DNA from: CAVHXA01 sp963639765
GTDB lineage: Bacteria > Bacillota > Clostridia > Oscillospirales > Oscillospiraceae
Length of the DNA stretch: 64,000 bases
Direction: 5' to 3'
Assembly (NCBI GenBank): GCA_963639765.1
Contig: CAVHXA010000008.1
Location: 27,824-91,823, forward strand
A program made the position numbers and the translations under genes. The notes below the pieces were generated by a model. That model ran no database searches and had not been told where the DNA came from. It saw only the letters and a program-made list of their open reading frames with translations. Below are positions 32,954 to 42,026 of this stretch, piece after piece. Position 1 is the stretch's first letter; each line of letters starts with the position of its first letter.

Positions 32954-34327
32954 ATGGAAAAAATCATCTGCGAAAACTGTGGTCAGGAATACGATGCTTC
33001 CCTCGGCGCCTGCCCGATCTGCGGTCACACAAACGAGCAGCTGGGCACCACGGCCCCACAGCCGGAAACGGCTTATACAGGCGCAGCCGACGGCGGGCAG
33101 GGCAGACACCCCAACCGGGCAAAAGACGAAAACCGCATACCGACATGGCTGATTGCGGCAATCTGCGTTATCCTCGGCCTTGCAATCATCATCGGCGCAA
33201 TTTATATCATGTCCAGCATCGGCCTGTTCAAATCCGAAAAAGCGGCAGACCCGGGTACCGCGACCGAAACAAAAACCGCCCAGACCGTTCCGGCCCCGAA
33301 CGAAACCGCGGCAGAGCCGAGTCCGGAAGAGCCTGTCGAAGCCGATCCCTATATCTCCGGCAGCGACACGCAGCCTGCCGGGCCCGAACAGCCACAGAAA
33401 GCAGACCCGGATGCGACCGATCCCGCTCAGCCGGAGGAAGAGCCGACTGAAGAATCCGCAGAAGAGCCCAAATCCCCGGAGGAGGCACAGCCGGAAGAAA
33501 CCGGAGAGGATTCCGAAACCGATGCCGAATCGGCTGAGACAACCGCAGAAAAGGCCGATGTTTCATGCGAATCCATCAGTCTGAACCGCAGCGACATCAC
33601 CCTGAGCTTCCGGGGAGAGACCTTCACATTTACGCCTGTGGTCTATCCGTCTTCGGCAGCCGACAGCATCGTATGGAGCTCCTCAGACGAAAGCCTGGTT
33701 ACCGTAAACCAGAGCGGAACCGTAAACGCACGGGTCGGAACCGGCAGCTCCTATGTAACCATCACCGCCCAATGCGGCGACAAAAAGGCAACCTGCATTG
33801 TCCGGTGCAGCTTCGAAACGGCAGATGTGCTTCTTGCTCTGAACATGGAAGACATTACCTTCTCCTACGCCGGAGAAACCGCCGTTCTTGCTCCGGAGGA
33901 TACCAATCCCACAGCCGAAACCGCCATTACCTGGTCAACCTCTGATCCTGCCGTGGTCAGTGTGGACGAGAGCGGAAAGCTCACGGCCATGGGCAGCGGA
34001 ACAGCGGAAATCACCGCGACAAGCGGCACAAAAACCGGAAAGTGCATTGTACGATGCAGCTTCGGCTCCGCAGCCGGCTCTGCCGACACATACACTTTGT
34101 CCAGCAACGACGTGACACTCTTTCATGCGGGCGAGAGCTTTACACTCAGCGTTACGGCAGCCGGCGGCAGCGTTCCCGAGCACACCTGGTCCACAAGCGA
34201 CGCATCTGTGTGTACGGTAGATGCCGACGGCAAGGTCACGGCCGTGGCTGCCGGAACCGCCAGCATCCTGACCACCATAGACGGCAGACTGCTGCAATGC
34301 GTGGTGCGTGTCAATATTACCGACTGA
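32954..34327 (+). CDS. Zinc-ribbon, membrane-anchored BIG2-domain surface protein
   Basis: A 457-residue protein with a cytoplasmic N-terminal zinc ribbon (CENCG ... CPICG, residues 5-22), one membrane helix (about 64-88), a long acidic Pro/Glu/Thr linker (about 95-200) and three bacterial Ig-like (BIG2) domains to the end, each with a WSSSD/WSTSD strand and a VxxxGTAxITA core. The start at 32954 follows GGAGGA; upstream in-frame codons lack a site. A cytoplasmic metal ribbon joined to an external adhesive stalk could couple outside contact with the neighbouring kinase; this is inference. Confidence 0.82.
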   Translation: MEKIICENCGQEYDASLGACPICGHTNEQLGTTAPQPETAYTGAADGGQGRHPNRAKDENRIPTWLIAAICVILGLAIIIGAIYIMSSIGLFKSEKAADPGTATETKTAQTVPAPNETAAEPSPEEPVEADPYISGSDTQPAGPEQPQKADPDATDPAQPEEEPTEESAEEPKSPEEAQPEETGEDSETDAESAETTAEKADVSCESISLNRSDITLSFRGETFTFTPVVYPSSAADSIVWSSSDESLVTVNQSGTVNARVGTGSSYVTITAQCGDKKATCIVRCSFETADVLLALNMEDITFSYAGETAVLAPEDTNPTAETAITWSTSDPAVVSVDESGKLTAMGSGTAEITATSGTKTGKCIVRCSFGSAAGSADTYTLSSNDVTLFHAGESFTLSVTAAGGSVPEHTWSTSDASVCTVDADGKVTAVAAGTASILTTIDGRLLQCVVRVNITD

Positions 34328-34343
34328 CCGGCCAATAAAAAGT

Positions 34344-34380
34344 CTGCAGGCAGCGAAATGCTGCCTGCAGTTTTGTTTTT
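34344..34380. terminator. Bidirectional terminator
   Basis: 11-bp perfect stem (34344-34354 with 34360-34370), 5-nt loop, then TTTTGTTTTT; on the minus strand the flank is also T-rich. Separates convergent genes. Confidence 0.85.
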
Positions 34381-34454
34381 CCAAAGAGCGCAGCGATTTC
34401 CTCTGCGTGTGTGTCGAAAACCCGCAGCGGCCCGCAGGCGTATGCATTTCCCGC

Positions 34455-35171
34455 CTACAGCTGTGCAAGCGTTTGGGCGATGGGTTCATGAAGAACAAGA
34501 TCGGCGCGGCTGTCATAGGGCGTTTCGTCGCGGTTGATCAAAACCAGTCGATTGCCCCGATAATACCGGATCAGTCCCGCGGCCGGATAAACCGTGAGGC
34601 TTGTTCCGCCAACGATCAGAAGGTCCGCAGCGGTGATGGCCCGGATAGCCCCGGCCATGACCTCTTCGTTCAGACTTTCTTCATACAGCACCACATCCGG
34701 CTTTACGATGCCGCCGCAGCTGCAGCGGGGGATATCCGTCGCCTGCCTGACAAAGGCGGCATCATGGAATTTTCCGCAGCGCTCGCAATAGTTGCGCAGA
34801 TAGGAGCCGTGCAGCTCATAAACGGTTTTACTGCCGGCCAGACTGTGCAGCCCGTCGACATTCTGCGTGATTACGGCAAGAAGCCTTCCGTCGGCTTCCC
34901 ACTCAGCGAGCTTTTTGTGTGCCGCATTGGGCCGGGCCTGCATGGGCATGAGCTTGTCCCGATAGAAATCAAAAAATTCCTTTGTGTGGCTCTGATAAAA
35001 GCTGTGGCTGAGCATGACCTCGGGCGGATACTGAAACCGCATGCTGTACAGCCCGTCGCGGCTTCGAAAGTCCGGAATGCCGCTTTCGGTGCTGACGCCG
35101 GCACCGCCAAAAAAGACAATTGCCCTGCTTTGCTGCGTCCAGTCGCGCAGCGTGCTGATCGTATCCGTCAT
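34455..35171 (-). CDS. cobB: NAD-dependent protein deacylase (sirtuin)
   Basis: A 238-residue Sir2-family enzyme that removes acyl groups from lysine using NAD. Motifs seen: GGAGVSTESGIPDFRS (near 22), TQNVDGLH (near 100), the catalytic ELHGS (near 119), a zinc site CERC ... CSCG (near 129-151), and the adenine-binding GTSLTVYPA. ATG at 35171 is chosen since AGGAGG lies 7 nt upstream; it overlaps the trmD stop as ATGA, so translation is coupled. Placement at the end of the rpsP-rimM-trmD operon is unusual but common in some Clostridia. Confidence 0.93.
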   Translation of the reverse strand: MTDTISTLRDWTQQSRAIVFFGGAGVSTESGIPDFRSRDGLYSMRFQYPPEVMLSHSFYQSHTKEFFDFYRDKLMPMQARPNAAHKKLAEWEADGRLLAVITQNVDGLHSLAGSKTVYELHGSYLRNYCERCGKFHDAAFVRQATDIPRCSCGGIVKPDVVLYEESLNEEVMAGAIRAITAADLLIVGGTSLTVYPAAGLIRYYRGNRLVLINRDETPYDSRADLVLHEPIAQTLAQL

Positions 35172-35926
35172 TTCCACCCCTCCTGATCGAGCTCGGAAAG
35201 AAGCCTTCTGTCCTGCTTTGTGTCCAGGTTCAGCTTTTCATACATGTCCGGTCTTCGTGTGCGTGTACGCAGAATCGACTGCTTGCGCCTCCAACGGGCA
35301 ACATTTTCGTGGTGTCCGGAAAGAAGAATCGAAGGCACGGCAAGACCATGCCAGACCTCCGGGCGGGAATATTGCGGATATTCAAGCAATCCGTCCCAGT
35401 GGCTTTCGTCTTCAAAGCACGCCGCATCGGCCAATACGCCCGGTACAAGCCGGCATACGGCATCTGCTACGGCCATGGCGGGGATTTCTCCTCCGGTCAG
35501 AACAAAGTCGCCGACAGAAAGCTCTTCGTCAACGCATTCTTCGATAAATCGCTCATCGATGCCCTCATAATGGCCGCAGACCAGAATCAGGTTGTCATGC
35601 TCCGTCAGCCGACGTGCGTCCTGCTGGCAGAAGACATGTCCGCAGGGGCTCATGTAGATGGTATGGGCCGGACCGCCGATTTCATCGATAATATGCGCCC
35701 AGCAGCGATACAGCGGATCGGCCTGAAGGACCGCACCGTGCCCGCCGCCATAGGGATAGTCGTCTACCTGGTTCTGCTTTTGCGTGGTATAGTCGCGAAT
35801 CTGATGGGTCCGGATACGGATCAGGCCCCGCTGCTGCGCACGTCCCAGAATGCTTTCGTGCATCATATTGCCTACTGTTTCCGGAAAGAGCGTCATGATG
35901 TCAATACACAGCTGCTCGTCATGCAT
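35168..35926 (-). CDS. trmD: tRNA (guanine-N1-)-methyltransferase TrmD
   Basis: A 252-residue SPOUT methyltransferase making m1G37 in tRNAs reading CUN, CCN and CGG, preventing +1 slippage. Clear motifs: YPYGGGHGAVLQADPL (near 58), the knot segment LVCGHYEGIDERFIEE (near 110) and ELSVGDFVLTGGEIPAMAVAD (near 130). It starts within the rimM stop (8-bp overlap) and ends overlapping the sirtuin start. Confidence 0.97.
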   Translation of the reverse strand: MHDEQLCIDIMTLFPETVGNMMHESILGRAQQRGLIRIRTHQIRDYTTQKQNQVDDYPYGGGHGAVLQADPLYRCWAHIIDEIGGPAHTIYMSPCGHVFCQQDARRLTEHDNLILVCGHYEGIDERFIEECVDEELSVGDFVLTGGEIPAMAVADAVCRLVPGVLADAACFEDESHWDGLLEYPQYSRPEVWHGLAVPSILLSGHHENVARWRRKQSILRTRTRRPDMYEKLNLDTKQDRRLLSELDQEGWK

Positions 35927-36413
35927 CGGTCTGCATCCCCTCGATAAGCCGGACCCGAACGTATCCCCCGGAAAGATTCAGCTCGAGGATAAATTCGTGA
36001 ACAGCGGGAATCATATAGCTGTGCGCACCGGAAACGACATAAACGTCGTTGGACGGAAGCTGAAGCACATCCGTGACAACACCGATTTCCCGGTCATCAC
36101 AAAGCACACGCAGACCAAGCAGATCCGCAATGAAAACACGACCGTCCTGCAGGCTGGCATCCTGCCGGTAAATCCGAAGCGTCCTGCCGCGAAGCTTCAT
36201 GGCGCTGTTTATATCGTCTATGCCCCGGAGCTTCATCAGCACGCATGTTCCCTGTACACGGCAGCGCTCCACGTGATAGCTGCAGCCATCGATGGAAACC
36301 CGTTCAAAGGGCTCCAGGAATTCGGGACCGTCACACCAGGGCAGGATTTTTATCTCGCCGTGGATGCCGTGGGTATTGACAATCTGGCCTGCGTCCAATA
36401 ATTCTGATTTCAT
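35919..36413 (-). CDS. rimM: Ribosome maturation factor RimM
   Basis: A 164-residue 30S assembly factor that binds S19 and aids 16S 3' domain maturation. N-terminal beta-barrel with IVNTHGIHGEIKI (near 11) and a PRC-barrel C-terminal half with IADLLGLRVLCDDREIGVVTDVL. AGGGAG precedes the ATG. Part of the rpsP-khpA-rimM-trmD block, after a 262-bp gap containing a hairpin. Confidence 0.95.
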   Translation of the reverse strand: MKSELLDAGQIVNTHGIHGEIKILPWCDGPEFLEPFERVSIDGCSYHVERCRVQGTCVLMKLRGIDDINSAMKLRGRTLRIYRQDASLQDGRVFIADLLGLRVLCDDREIGVVTDVLQLPSNDVYVVSGAHSYMIPAVHEFILELNLSGGYVRVRLIEGMQTDA

Positions 36414-36630
36414 GATATTCTCCCTTGGAATCTGGCTGATGTCTGTGCCGCATCAAAGGCATGACCGCGTCGGGCACAGGGCATAGACGACGACCCTGCA
36501 GAAAATCCACCGGCTGCCGGAGATTTCACGGCAGCCCCGGACCCTGCAGCAGGAACGCCTTTGCGGCATGCTGCTTTTCTGCCGGGCACAGCACGCAGTC
36601 AACCGTCGGAGGACCGCCATACAGACATAC

Positions 36631-36655
36631 CGCCGGCAGGCCAAACCTGCCGGCG
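36631..36655 (-). terminator. Hairpin in the khpA-rimM gap
   Basis: Perfect 10-bp stem (36631-36640 with 36646-36655) with a 5-nt loop, no T-run. Likely a processing or attenuation structure rather than a full terminator. The remainder of 36414-36675 shows no gene. Confidence 0.45.
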
Positions 36656-36675
36656 ATGTCTTTTCGGTCTGCAGA

Positions 36676-36909
36676 TCAGTCGAGAATCTCTACAGAGACC
36701 TTTTCACCGCGGCGCTGGGCTACGGATTTGATGACGGTGCGGATTTCCCTGGCTATGCGGCCCTGACGGCCGATCACCTTGCCCATATCCGTATCTGCCA
36801 CGCGAAGCTCCAGAACGGTTTCTCCCGTGTCACTGACGGATTCGCTGACGGAAACCTCGTCCGGATTGTCGACAAGATTCTGAGCGATGTAGAGTAAAAG
36901 CTCTTTCAA
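36676..36909 (-). CDS. khpA: KH-domain RNA-binding protein KhpA (YlqC)
   Basis: A 77-residue protein that is one KH domain, with the RNA-binding GxxG loop as IGRQGRIAREI (near 46). In Firmicutes KhpA pairs with KhpB/EloR to bind RNA and influence cell division. It follows rpsP by 10 bp in the conserved ribosomal block. Confidence 0.93.
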   Translation of the reverse strand: MKELLLYIAQNLVDNPDEVSVSESVSDTGETVLELRVADTDMGKVIGRQGRIAREIRTVIKSVAQRRGEKVSVEILD

Positions 36910-36919
36910 TTGATACTCC

Positions 36920-37162
36920 TTACTCGATAACGCCGTTCTTTTTCAGAAGAGACCGAACGGTTTCGGTGGGCTGAGCGCCGTTCTTGATCCAGTAAAGCGC
37001 ACGCTCTGTCTCAATGGAGACGGTGGCTGGGTCGGTCAGAGGATTGTAGGTGCCGATTTCCTCGATGAAGCGACCGTCGCGGGGGCTGTGAGAATCAGCA
37101 ACAACAATGCGATAGAAGGGGGCCTTCTTGGCGCCCATTCTGCGCAGACGGATTTTTACCAT
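36920..37162 (-). CDS. rpsP: 30S ribosomal protein S16
   Basis: An 80-residue ribosomal protein with the family opening MVKIRLRRMGAKKAPFYRIVVADSHSPRDGRFIEEIG. Start at 37162 is set by GGAGGTG about 8 nt upstream; upstream in-frame residues are not S16. First gene of the block leading to trmD and the sirtuin. The 238-bp gap to ffh (37163-37400) holds no gene and no clear promoter. Confidence 0.97.
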   Translation of the reverse strand: MVKIRLRRMGAKKAPFYRIVVADSHSPRDGRFIEEIGTYNPLTDPATVSIETERALYWIKNGAQPTETVRSLLKKNGVIE

Positions 37163-37400
37163 AAGAGTTTCACCTCCGTTTTCAGTTTTACCAGCCATGT
37201 GTAAAACGCGAAAAGGGCGGGAATGGTCTTCGGGCATGGCTGAAACCGAAAATCATACATATGATATAGAAAGCAGAGCTCCATTCCGATAAACGGATTT
37301 GTGAAAGCACCGGGAGGAAAGGGAACGGCTGCTGTCTATCAACAGAAAAGCATTTCAGGCAACACCATGGGAGGCTGCCCCGGCAACGGGCACTGCCCGG

Positions 37401-38750
37401 TCAGAAGCCCATCCCGGGGAACGAAAAGGAGCCTCTGCGTTTTTTGCCCTTTTTCCCGGCCTGACCGGTCATTTGCCGCATCATTACACGCATTGCTTCG
37501 TATTGCTTCAAAAGGCGGTTGATGTCTTCTACCTTCTGACCGCTGCCGGCGGCAATACGGCGCTTGCGGCTGTGGTTGAGACAGGAGGGATTTTCGCGTT
37601 CGTATGGGGTCATGGACTGCAGGATTGCCTCGGTATGCAAAAGAGCCTTTTCGTCGATGGTTGCGTTTTTCAGGGCGCCGGCATTCACACCGGGCACCAT
37701 CGCAAGCACGTCCTGAATGGAGCCCATGGATTTGAGCTGGATGAGCTGGTCGTAGTAGTCGGCCAGAGTGAACTTGTTTGCGCGAAGGCGCTGCTCAAGC
37801 TCGGCGGCTTTTTTTTCGTCCAGAGCCTTTTCGGCCTTTTCGATCAGGGATTGGATGTCGCCCATGCCCAGAATTCGCGAGGCCATGCGGTCGGGATGAA
37901 ACGGTTCGAGGTTTTCAAGCTTTTCGCCGGTCCCGGTGAATTTGATGGGCTTTCCGGTAACGGCCTTTACCGACAGGGCCGCGCCGCCTCGGGCGTCTCC
38001 GTCGAGCTTGGTCAGAATCACGCCGCTGATGTCAAGCTGGTCGTTGAACGACTGCGCGGCATTGACCGCGTCCTGTCCGGTCATCGCATCCACAACCAGA
38101 AGAATTTCGGTCGGGTTTACGGCTGCCTTGATTTCAGACAGCTCCTGCATCAGGGCCTCGTCGATGTGCAGCCGGCCGGCCGTATCGAGCAGCACCACGT
38201 CGTAGCTGTTTTTTGAGGCGTGGGCGATTGCAGCCCTTGCAATATCCACCGGATTGATCTGGCCCATCTGAAACACCGGAATACCGAGCTGCCCGCCTAC
38301 AACCTCAAGCTGCCGGATGGCAGCCGGACGATATACGTCGCAGGCAACCAGAAGCGGTCGCTTGCCCTGGGATTTGAGATAGCCGGCCAGCTTGGCGCCG
38401 TTGGTGGTTTTGCCCGAGCCCTGCAGCCCGACAAGCATAATCACGGTTGGGGCCCTGGAGGCAATGGTGAGCCTTGCACTGTCGCTGCCCATCAGCCGGA
38501 TGAGCTCTTCGTTGACGATTTTCACAATCATCTGGTCCGGGGTGAGGCTTTCCATAACATCTGCGCCAACGGCCCGTTCGGAGACGGTTTTGGTAAAGTC
38601 CTTTACGACCTTATAGCTGACATCGGCCTCGAGAAGGGCCATGCGAATTTCCCGCATGGCGGATTTTACGTCATCGGGGGTCAGCTTTCCCTTGCTGCGC
38701 AGCTTTTTAAAGGCGGCGGAGAGTTTTTCGGTTAAACTTTCAAAGGCCAT
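37401..38750 (-). CDS. ffh: Signal recognition particle protein Ffh
   Basis: A 449-residue GTPase that with SRP RNA targets nascent membrane proteins. N domain, G domain with GLQGSGKTTNGAKLA (near 107), DTAGRLHID, TKLDGDARGG, and a methionine-rich M domain with MGSIQDVLAMVPG, ending in a basic tail. AAAGGA lies 8 nt before the chosen ATG at 38750. It follows ylxM by 13 bp, the usual pairing. Confidence 0.97.
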   Translation of the reverse strand: MAFESLTEKLSAAFKKLRSKGKLTPDDVKSAMREIRMALLEADVSYKVVKDFTKTVSERAVGADVMESLTPDQMIVKIVNEELIRLMGSDSARLTIASRAPTVIMLVGLQGSGKTTNGAKLAGYLKSQGKRPLLVACDVYRPAAIRQLEVVGGQLGIPVFQMGQINPVDIARAAIAHASKNSYDVVLLDTAGRLHIDEALMQELSEIKAAVNPTEILLVVDAMTGQDAVNAAQSFNDQLDISGVILTKLDGDARGGAALSVKAVTGKPIKFTGTGEKLENLEPFHPDRMASRILGMGDIQSLIEKAEKALDEKKAAELEQRLRANKFTLADYYDQLIQLKSMGSIQDVLAMVPGVNAGALKNATIDEKALLHTEAILQSMTPYERENPSCLNHSRKRRIAAGSGQKVEDINRLLKQYEAMRVMMRQMTGQAGKKGKKRRGSFSFPGMGF

Positions 38751-38763
38751 GGTCCGCATCCTT

Positions 38764-39111
38764 TCAGGTGTCGGTAAGAACGCTGCCGAGCGCGTTGAGA
38801 ATGGTGTCGGCATAGGGCTGCGCGGGGCCGCCGATTTTCTGCAGATCCTCCGCAGCACTGCGGATGGTGTCCATTGCCCGGCGAAGGGCAAGCTCCCGGG
38901 CAAGATATCCGGTTTTGCTTTCGTAGTTGCGCAGCAGAGCTTCGGCCTTGCTGACGGCATCGTGTACGGCCTGGCGCGAGATGCCCTCGAGCTCGGCAAT
39001 TTCGGACAGACTGAGATCCTGGTTGTAGTAGTAGTCGCAGAAAAGCTGCTGCTTGTCGGTCAGCAGACCGCCGTAGTAGTCGAGAAGCATGGTTGCCGTG
39101 ACGCGATCCAC
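38764..39111 (-). CDS. ylxM: YlxM-family HTH protein, SRP-associated
   Basis: A 115-residue helix-turn-helix protein resembling the sigma-70 region 4 fold: LLTDKQQLFCDYYYNQDLSLSEIAELEGISRQAVHDAVSKAEALL. Members sit upstream of ffh and bind the SRP. GTG at 39111 is preferred because GGAGG lies 7 nt upstream; ATGs at 39126 and 39156 lack a site. A consensus promoter at 39156-39184 leaves a short leader. Confidence 0.92.
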   Translation of the reverse strand: MDRVTATMLLDYYGGLLTDKQQLFCDYYYNQDLSLSEIAELEGISRQAVHDAVSKAEALLRNYESKTGYLARELALRRAMDTIRSAAEDLQKIGGPAQPYADTILNALGSVLTDT

Positions 39112-39155
39112 ATGCCAACCTCCCATGCGCAAAGATAGCCGGAGCAACAGTCGCA

Positions 39156-39184
39156 ATTATACCTGCTCATCCGCAGCTTGTCAA
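39156..39184 (-). promoter_or_regulatory. Consensus promoter of ylxM-ffh
   Basis: Minus strand TTGACA (39184-39179), 17-bp spacer, TATAAT (39161-39156). No competing ORF lies between it and the GTG start. Confidence 0.88.
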
Positions 39185-39204
39185 GCCTTTTTGCTTTACA
39201 AGGC

Positions 39205-39239
39205 AAAAAAGAACCGCAGGCTGCCGCGGCCCGCGGTTC
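39205..39239 (-). terminator. Terminator of the esterase gene
   Basis: Arms GAACCGC (39211-39217) and GCGGTTC (39233-39239) with inner GC pairing, followed on the minus strand by TTTTTT (39210-39205). Confidence 0.8.
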
Positions 39240-39252
39240 CGGATTATTCGGC

Positions 39253-40188
39253 TCAGTGCACGGGCAGATAATCTCTCAGGTCCACGTCGGAGCGCGATTT
39301 CCGGCTCAGCCAGCGGATCAGATAGCCATCCTCCTCGAGGTCCAGGGTTTCCACACAGCCATTGACGGTAACCATATTGAAATAGCTCTCGCCGCGGTCG
39401 GTTTGCAGATCGTTGAGTACCGGCTGCCAGGACTGGTGGGCATTGAAGTTCGGATGTCCGTCGATATTGCGCAGATTGCCCAGAATGCTGAGCCTGCATT
39501 GCTCCGGGACATGGCTGGTTTCAATCAGGCGCTGCCACACGGGTGCAATGTAGGTGTCATAAACCGTAACCTGGTCATACAGGCTTGAGATAATCCATAT
39601 GGGCATATCCGCAACGGCCTCGAGCTCCTCATCCGTTGGGCTGTAGTAGGGGCTGGCCATAAACGCGGCGGCAAAGAAGTCCGGATAGGCGGTGATCAGC
39701 TTCCAGGTCATCATGCCGCCCAGAGAATGGCCGCCGATATAAATACGGGACAGGTCGATGTTTGCCTCGTGCTGAAGGATAAAGTCCAGAATCAGGTCCA
39801 TAACCGTGTCGGTCAGGTCTTCGCTCCAATACAGACCATGATCCTCCGGAGCGCGCGGCACCAGAACAAAGGCACCGCCGGTTTCGTCAAACCGGTCCTG
39901 AAGCTCCTGCGTAGCCCAGCCTGCAATGCTGCTCGACAGGATCTCATCACCGGGAAAGCCGCCGTAGGAATATCCATGCAGCCAGACAACCAGCGGATAC
40001 TTCGTGCTGTCATTCTCCTGCACGGGAGAGTAATAGGAATAATCCAGAGGGACGTCGCCCTGCAGACAAAGGCTTGCGGAGAAAAGATCAATGGGACTTG
40101 ATCTGTAGGTCACATCGGCCAGAGCAGAGGGAACGAAAACAGCCAGACACAGGGTCACGGCCAGAAGCCGGCAAAGCAGTTTTTTCAT
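39253..40188 (-). CDS. Secreted alpha/beta-hydrolase (esterase/feruloyl-esterase-like)
   Basis: A 311-residue exported hydrolase. Signal peptide (1-25, ending ALA-D), oxyanion region VVWLHGYSYGGFPGD (near 66), nucleophile elbow YIGGHSLGGMMTW (near 150), a probable acid Asp in SSLYDQVTVYD (near 210) and a catalytic His likely in NFNAHQSW. It resembles PHB depolymerase or esterase D-like enzymes that hydrolyse esters outside the cell. GAGGT precedes ATG at 40188. Monocistronic with a strong terminator. Confidence 0.85.
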   Translation of the reverse strand: MKKLLCRLLAVTLCLAVFVPSALADVTYRSSPIDLFSASLCLQGDVPLDYSYYSPVQENDSTKYPLVVWLHGYSYGGFPGDEILSSSIAGWATQELQDRFDETGGAFVLVPRAPEDHGLYWSEDLTDTVMDLILDFILQHEANIDLSRIYIGGHSLGGMMTWKLITAYPDFFAAAFMASPYYSPTDEELEAVADMPIWIISSLYDQVTVYDTYIAPVWQRLIETSHVPEQCRLSILGNLRNIDGHPNFNAHQSWQPVLNDLQTDRGESYFNMVTVNGCVETLDLEEDGYLIRWLSRKSRSDVDLRDYLPVH

Positions 40189-40578
40189 TACAGATACCTC
40201 CAGCAGGAATAATACGATAGAAGGTGTGGCGGCCGGCCGCGTTTTTTTCAACGCAAGGCCGGGACTGTCGAAAGGAAGAGCAGAGGGACCTGCCCGCAGC
40301 TCCCCGGGGCATCCGCGCCGCACAGAGGTCCGCAGCCGCCTCCGACAAAAAAGAGTGTCCGGCCGCGAACGAGACCATCGTATCCTGTAAATTTGTGCAA
40401 AATGGTTGGATTCTGCAAACAAATTGTGAACGTTGCGCAAAATTCCGCTGCAAAGCCGAAAGGCGGCATTTCCTTAAGTTTTCCTTTGGGTTGCGTCCGG
40501 ATGCCGACACCGGGGTTTTAAAGCGGAATGTTTTGTGGTATACTTCAGGAGTGGTTCTTTGTGAAAGGAAGTGAATCC
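40189..40578. other. Divergent intergenic region, no gene
   Basis: Upstream region of the esterase (minus) and the RlmI-like gene (plus). It contains a GCGGCCGGCCGC palindrome near 40230 and a TATACT box at 40540 with a weak -35 (TTTTAA) for the methyltransferase. Nothing coding is apparent. Confidence 0.4.
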
Positions 40579-41802
40579 ATGCGGGAATATCCTCGCCTGC
40601 GGGTCAGCCAGAAGGCAGAACGATCGCTGCGCGGCGGGCATCCCTGGGTCTACGATCAGGAAATCACGTCGGTGCAGCAGCAGCCCGCAGACGGCGGCAT
40701 TGTGGATGTATATTCCGAAAAAGACCGTTGGCTGGGAGCCGGTTACTACAACAGCCACTCCAGAATCCGCGTACGCATCATCTCGCGCAACCCAAACGAT
40801 CGTTTCGACGAGGCCTTTTATGCGCGGCGTGTGCGCTATGCGCTGGACTATCGCAAGGCCGTCATGGGGCCTGAGGACTACCGCTGCTGCCGCCTGATCT
40901 TCGGTGAGGCAGATCAGTTTCCCGGCCTGACGGCAGACCGCTACGAAGACATACTGGTCACACAGGTATTGAGCCTCGGAACGGAGCTGGTCAAGCCATG
41001 GATCTATCAGGCTCTGGTTGACTGTCTGCGGCAGGACGGAGTTTGCGTCCGCGCGATCTACGAGCGCAACGACATGCTTCTGCGGCAAAAAGAAGGCATG
41101 GATCAGCAGGCCGGATTTTATATCCTGCCCGGCCTGACCGCAGACACGAACGGGCATGTAATTATCCGCGAAAACGGCATAACCTACGACGTCGACTACA
41201 TCCAGGGCCAGAAGACGGGCTTTTTTCTCGACCAGAAATACAACCGCGCAGCCGCGGCCCGGCTGGCGGCGGGCCGGCGCGTACTCGACTGCTTTACGCA
41301 CACGGGAGCCTTTGGTCTCAACGCCGCGCTGGGCGGGGCCGAGCACGTTACGGCAATAGACGTATCTGCGGCAGCCCTCGAAAGCGCAAAAACCAATGCG
41401 CGGCTGAGCGGCCTTGCAGACAGAATCGATTTTGTTCAGGCAGACGTTTTTGCATACCTCACAGAGCTGGGCAGGGGCCCGAGGGGACAGTTCGACTATA
41501 TCATTCTCGATCCTCCCGCCTTTACCAAAAGCAGCGCAACCGTCCGGGCCGCCTACAGCGGCTATAAGCAGATCAACCTCAGAGCCATGAAGCTTTTGCC
41601 GCGGGGCGGCTATCTGGCTACCTGCTCGTGCTCGAGGTTTATGACAGATACGCTGTTTGAAAAAATGCTCGCAGAGGCCGCATCGGATGCGGATGTACGT
41701 CTGCGGCAGATCGAAAACCGCCGACAGGCTCCGGATCATCCGATTCTGTGGGGCGTGCCGGAAACGGAATACCTAAAATTCTATCTGTTTCAGGTTGTGT
41801 GA
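40579..41802 (+). CDS. Class I rRNA (cytosine-C5) methyltransferase, RlmI-like
   Basis: A 407-residue SAM-dependent methyltransferase. N-terminal PUA-like domain (residues 5-75, LRVSQKAERSLRGGHPWVYDQEI), a THUMP-like linker, and a Rossmann catalytic domain with VLDCFTHTGAFGLNAALGGA (near 236), a motif IV of ILDPPAFTKS (near 310) and cysteine CSCSRF (near 350). The family methylates a cytosine in 23S rRNA. AAAGGAAG precedes ATG at 40579; a 17-residue upstream extension lacks a site. Stands alone, with a GC hairpin (41820-41834) shortly after. Confidence 0.9.
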   Translation: MREYPRLRVSQKAERSLRGGHPWVYDQEITSVQQQPADGGIVDVYSEKDRWLGAGYYNSHSRIRVRIISRNPNDRFDEAFYARRVRYALDYRKAVMGPEDYRCCRLIFGEADQFPGLTADRYEDILVTQVLSLGTELVKPWIYQALVDCLRQDGVCVRAIYERNDMLLRQKEGMDQQAGFYILPGLTADTNGHVIIRENGITYDVDYIQGQKTGFFLDQKYNRAAAARLAAGRRVLDCFTHTGAFGLNAALGGAEHVTAIDVSAAALESAKTNARLSGLADRIDFVQADVFAYLTELGRGPRGQFDYIILDPPAFTKSSATVRAAYSGYKQINLRAMKLLPRGGYLATCSCSRFMTDTLFEKMLAEAASDADVRLRQIENRRQAPDHPILWGVPETEYLKFYLFQVV

Positions 41803-42026
41803 GCAGCCTTTGCGAGACGGCCCCGGAGCGGGGCTCTGAGGCACCCGACTGCGGACAGGCAGAATTTTTAGGCAGCACCGCACAATTTGATGAGAATGGA
41901 TGCAGGCTGATGTTCATTGGACCTGTATGATGTTGAAAAAACTGTTGAACAGCTGCCGATAAGGTCTGTTTTGCGGACAATTCGGCACTGCTGCACCAAA
42001 ATATTCAGGTTAGGGAGGAGTAAACC

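Noticed and set aside
34000..37000. Frames on the plus strand across the ribosomal block
   Set aside because: Shadows of rimM, trmD and the sirtuin genes, without independent ribosome sites or motifs.
37163..37400. SRP RNA gene beside ffh
   Set aside because: No sequence resembling the conserved SRP Alu or S-domain apical loop is seen in this gap.
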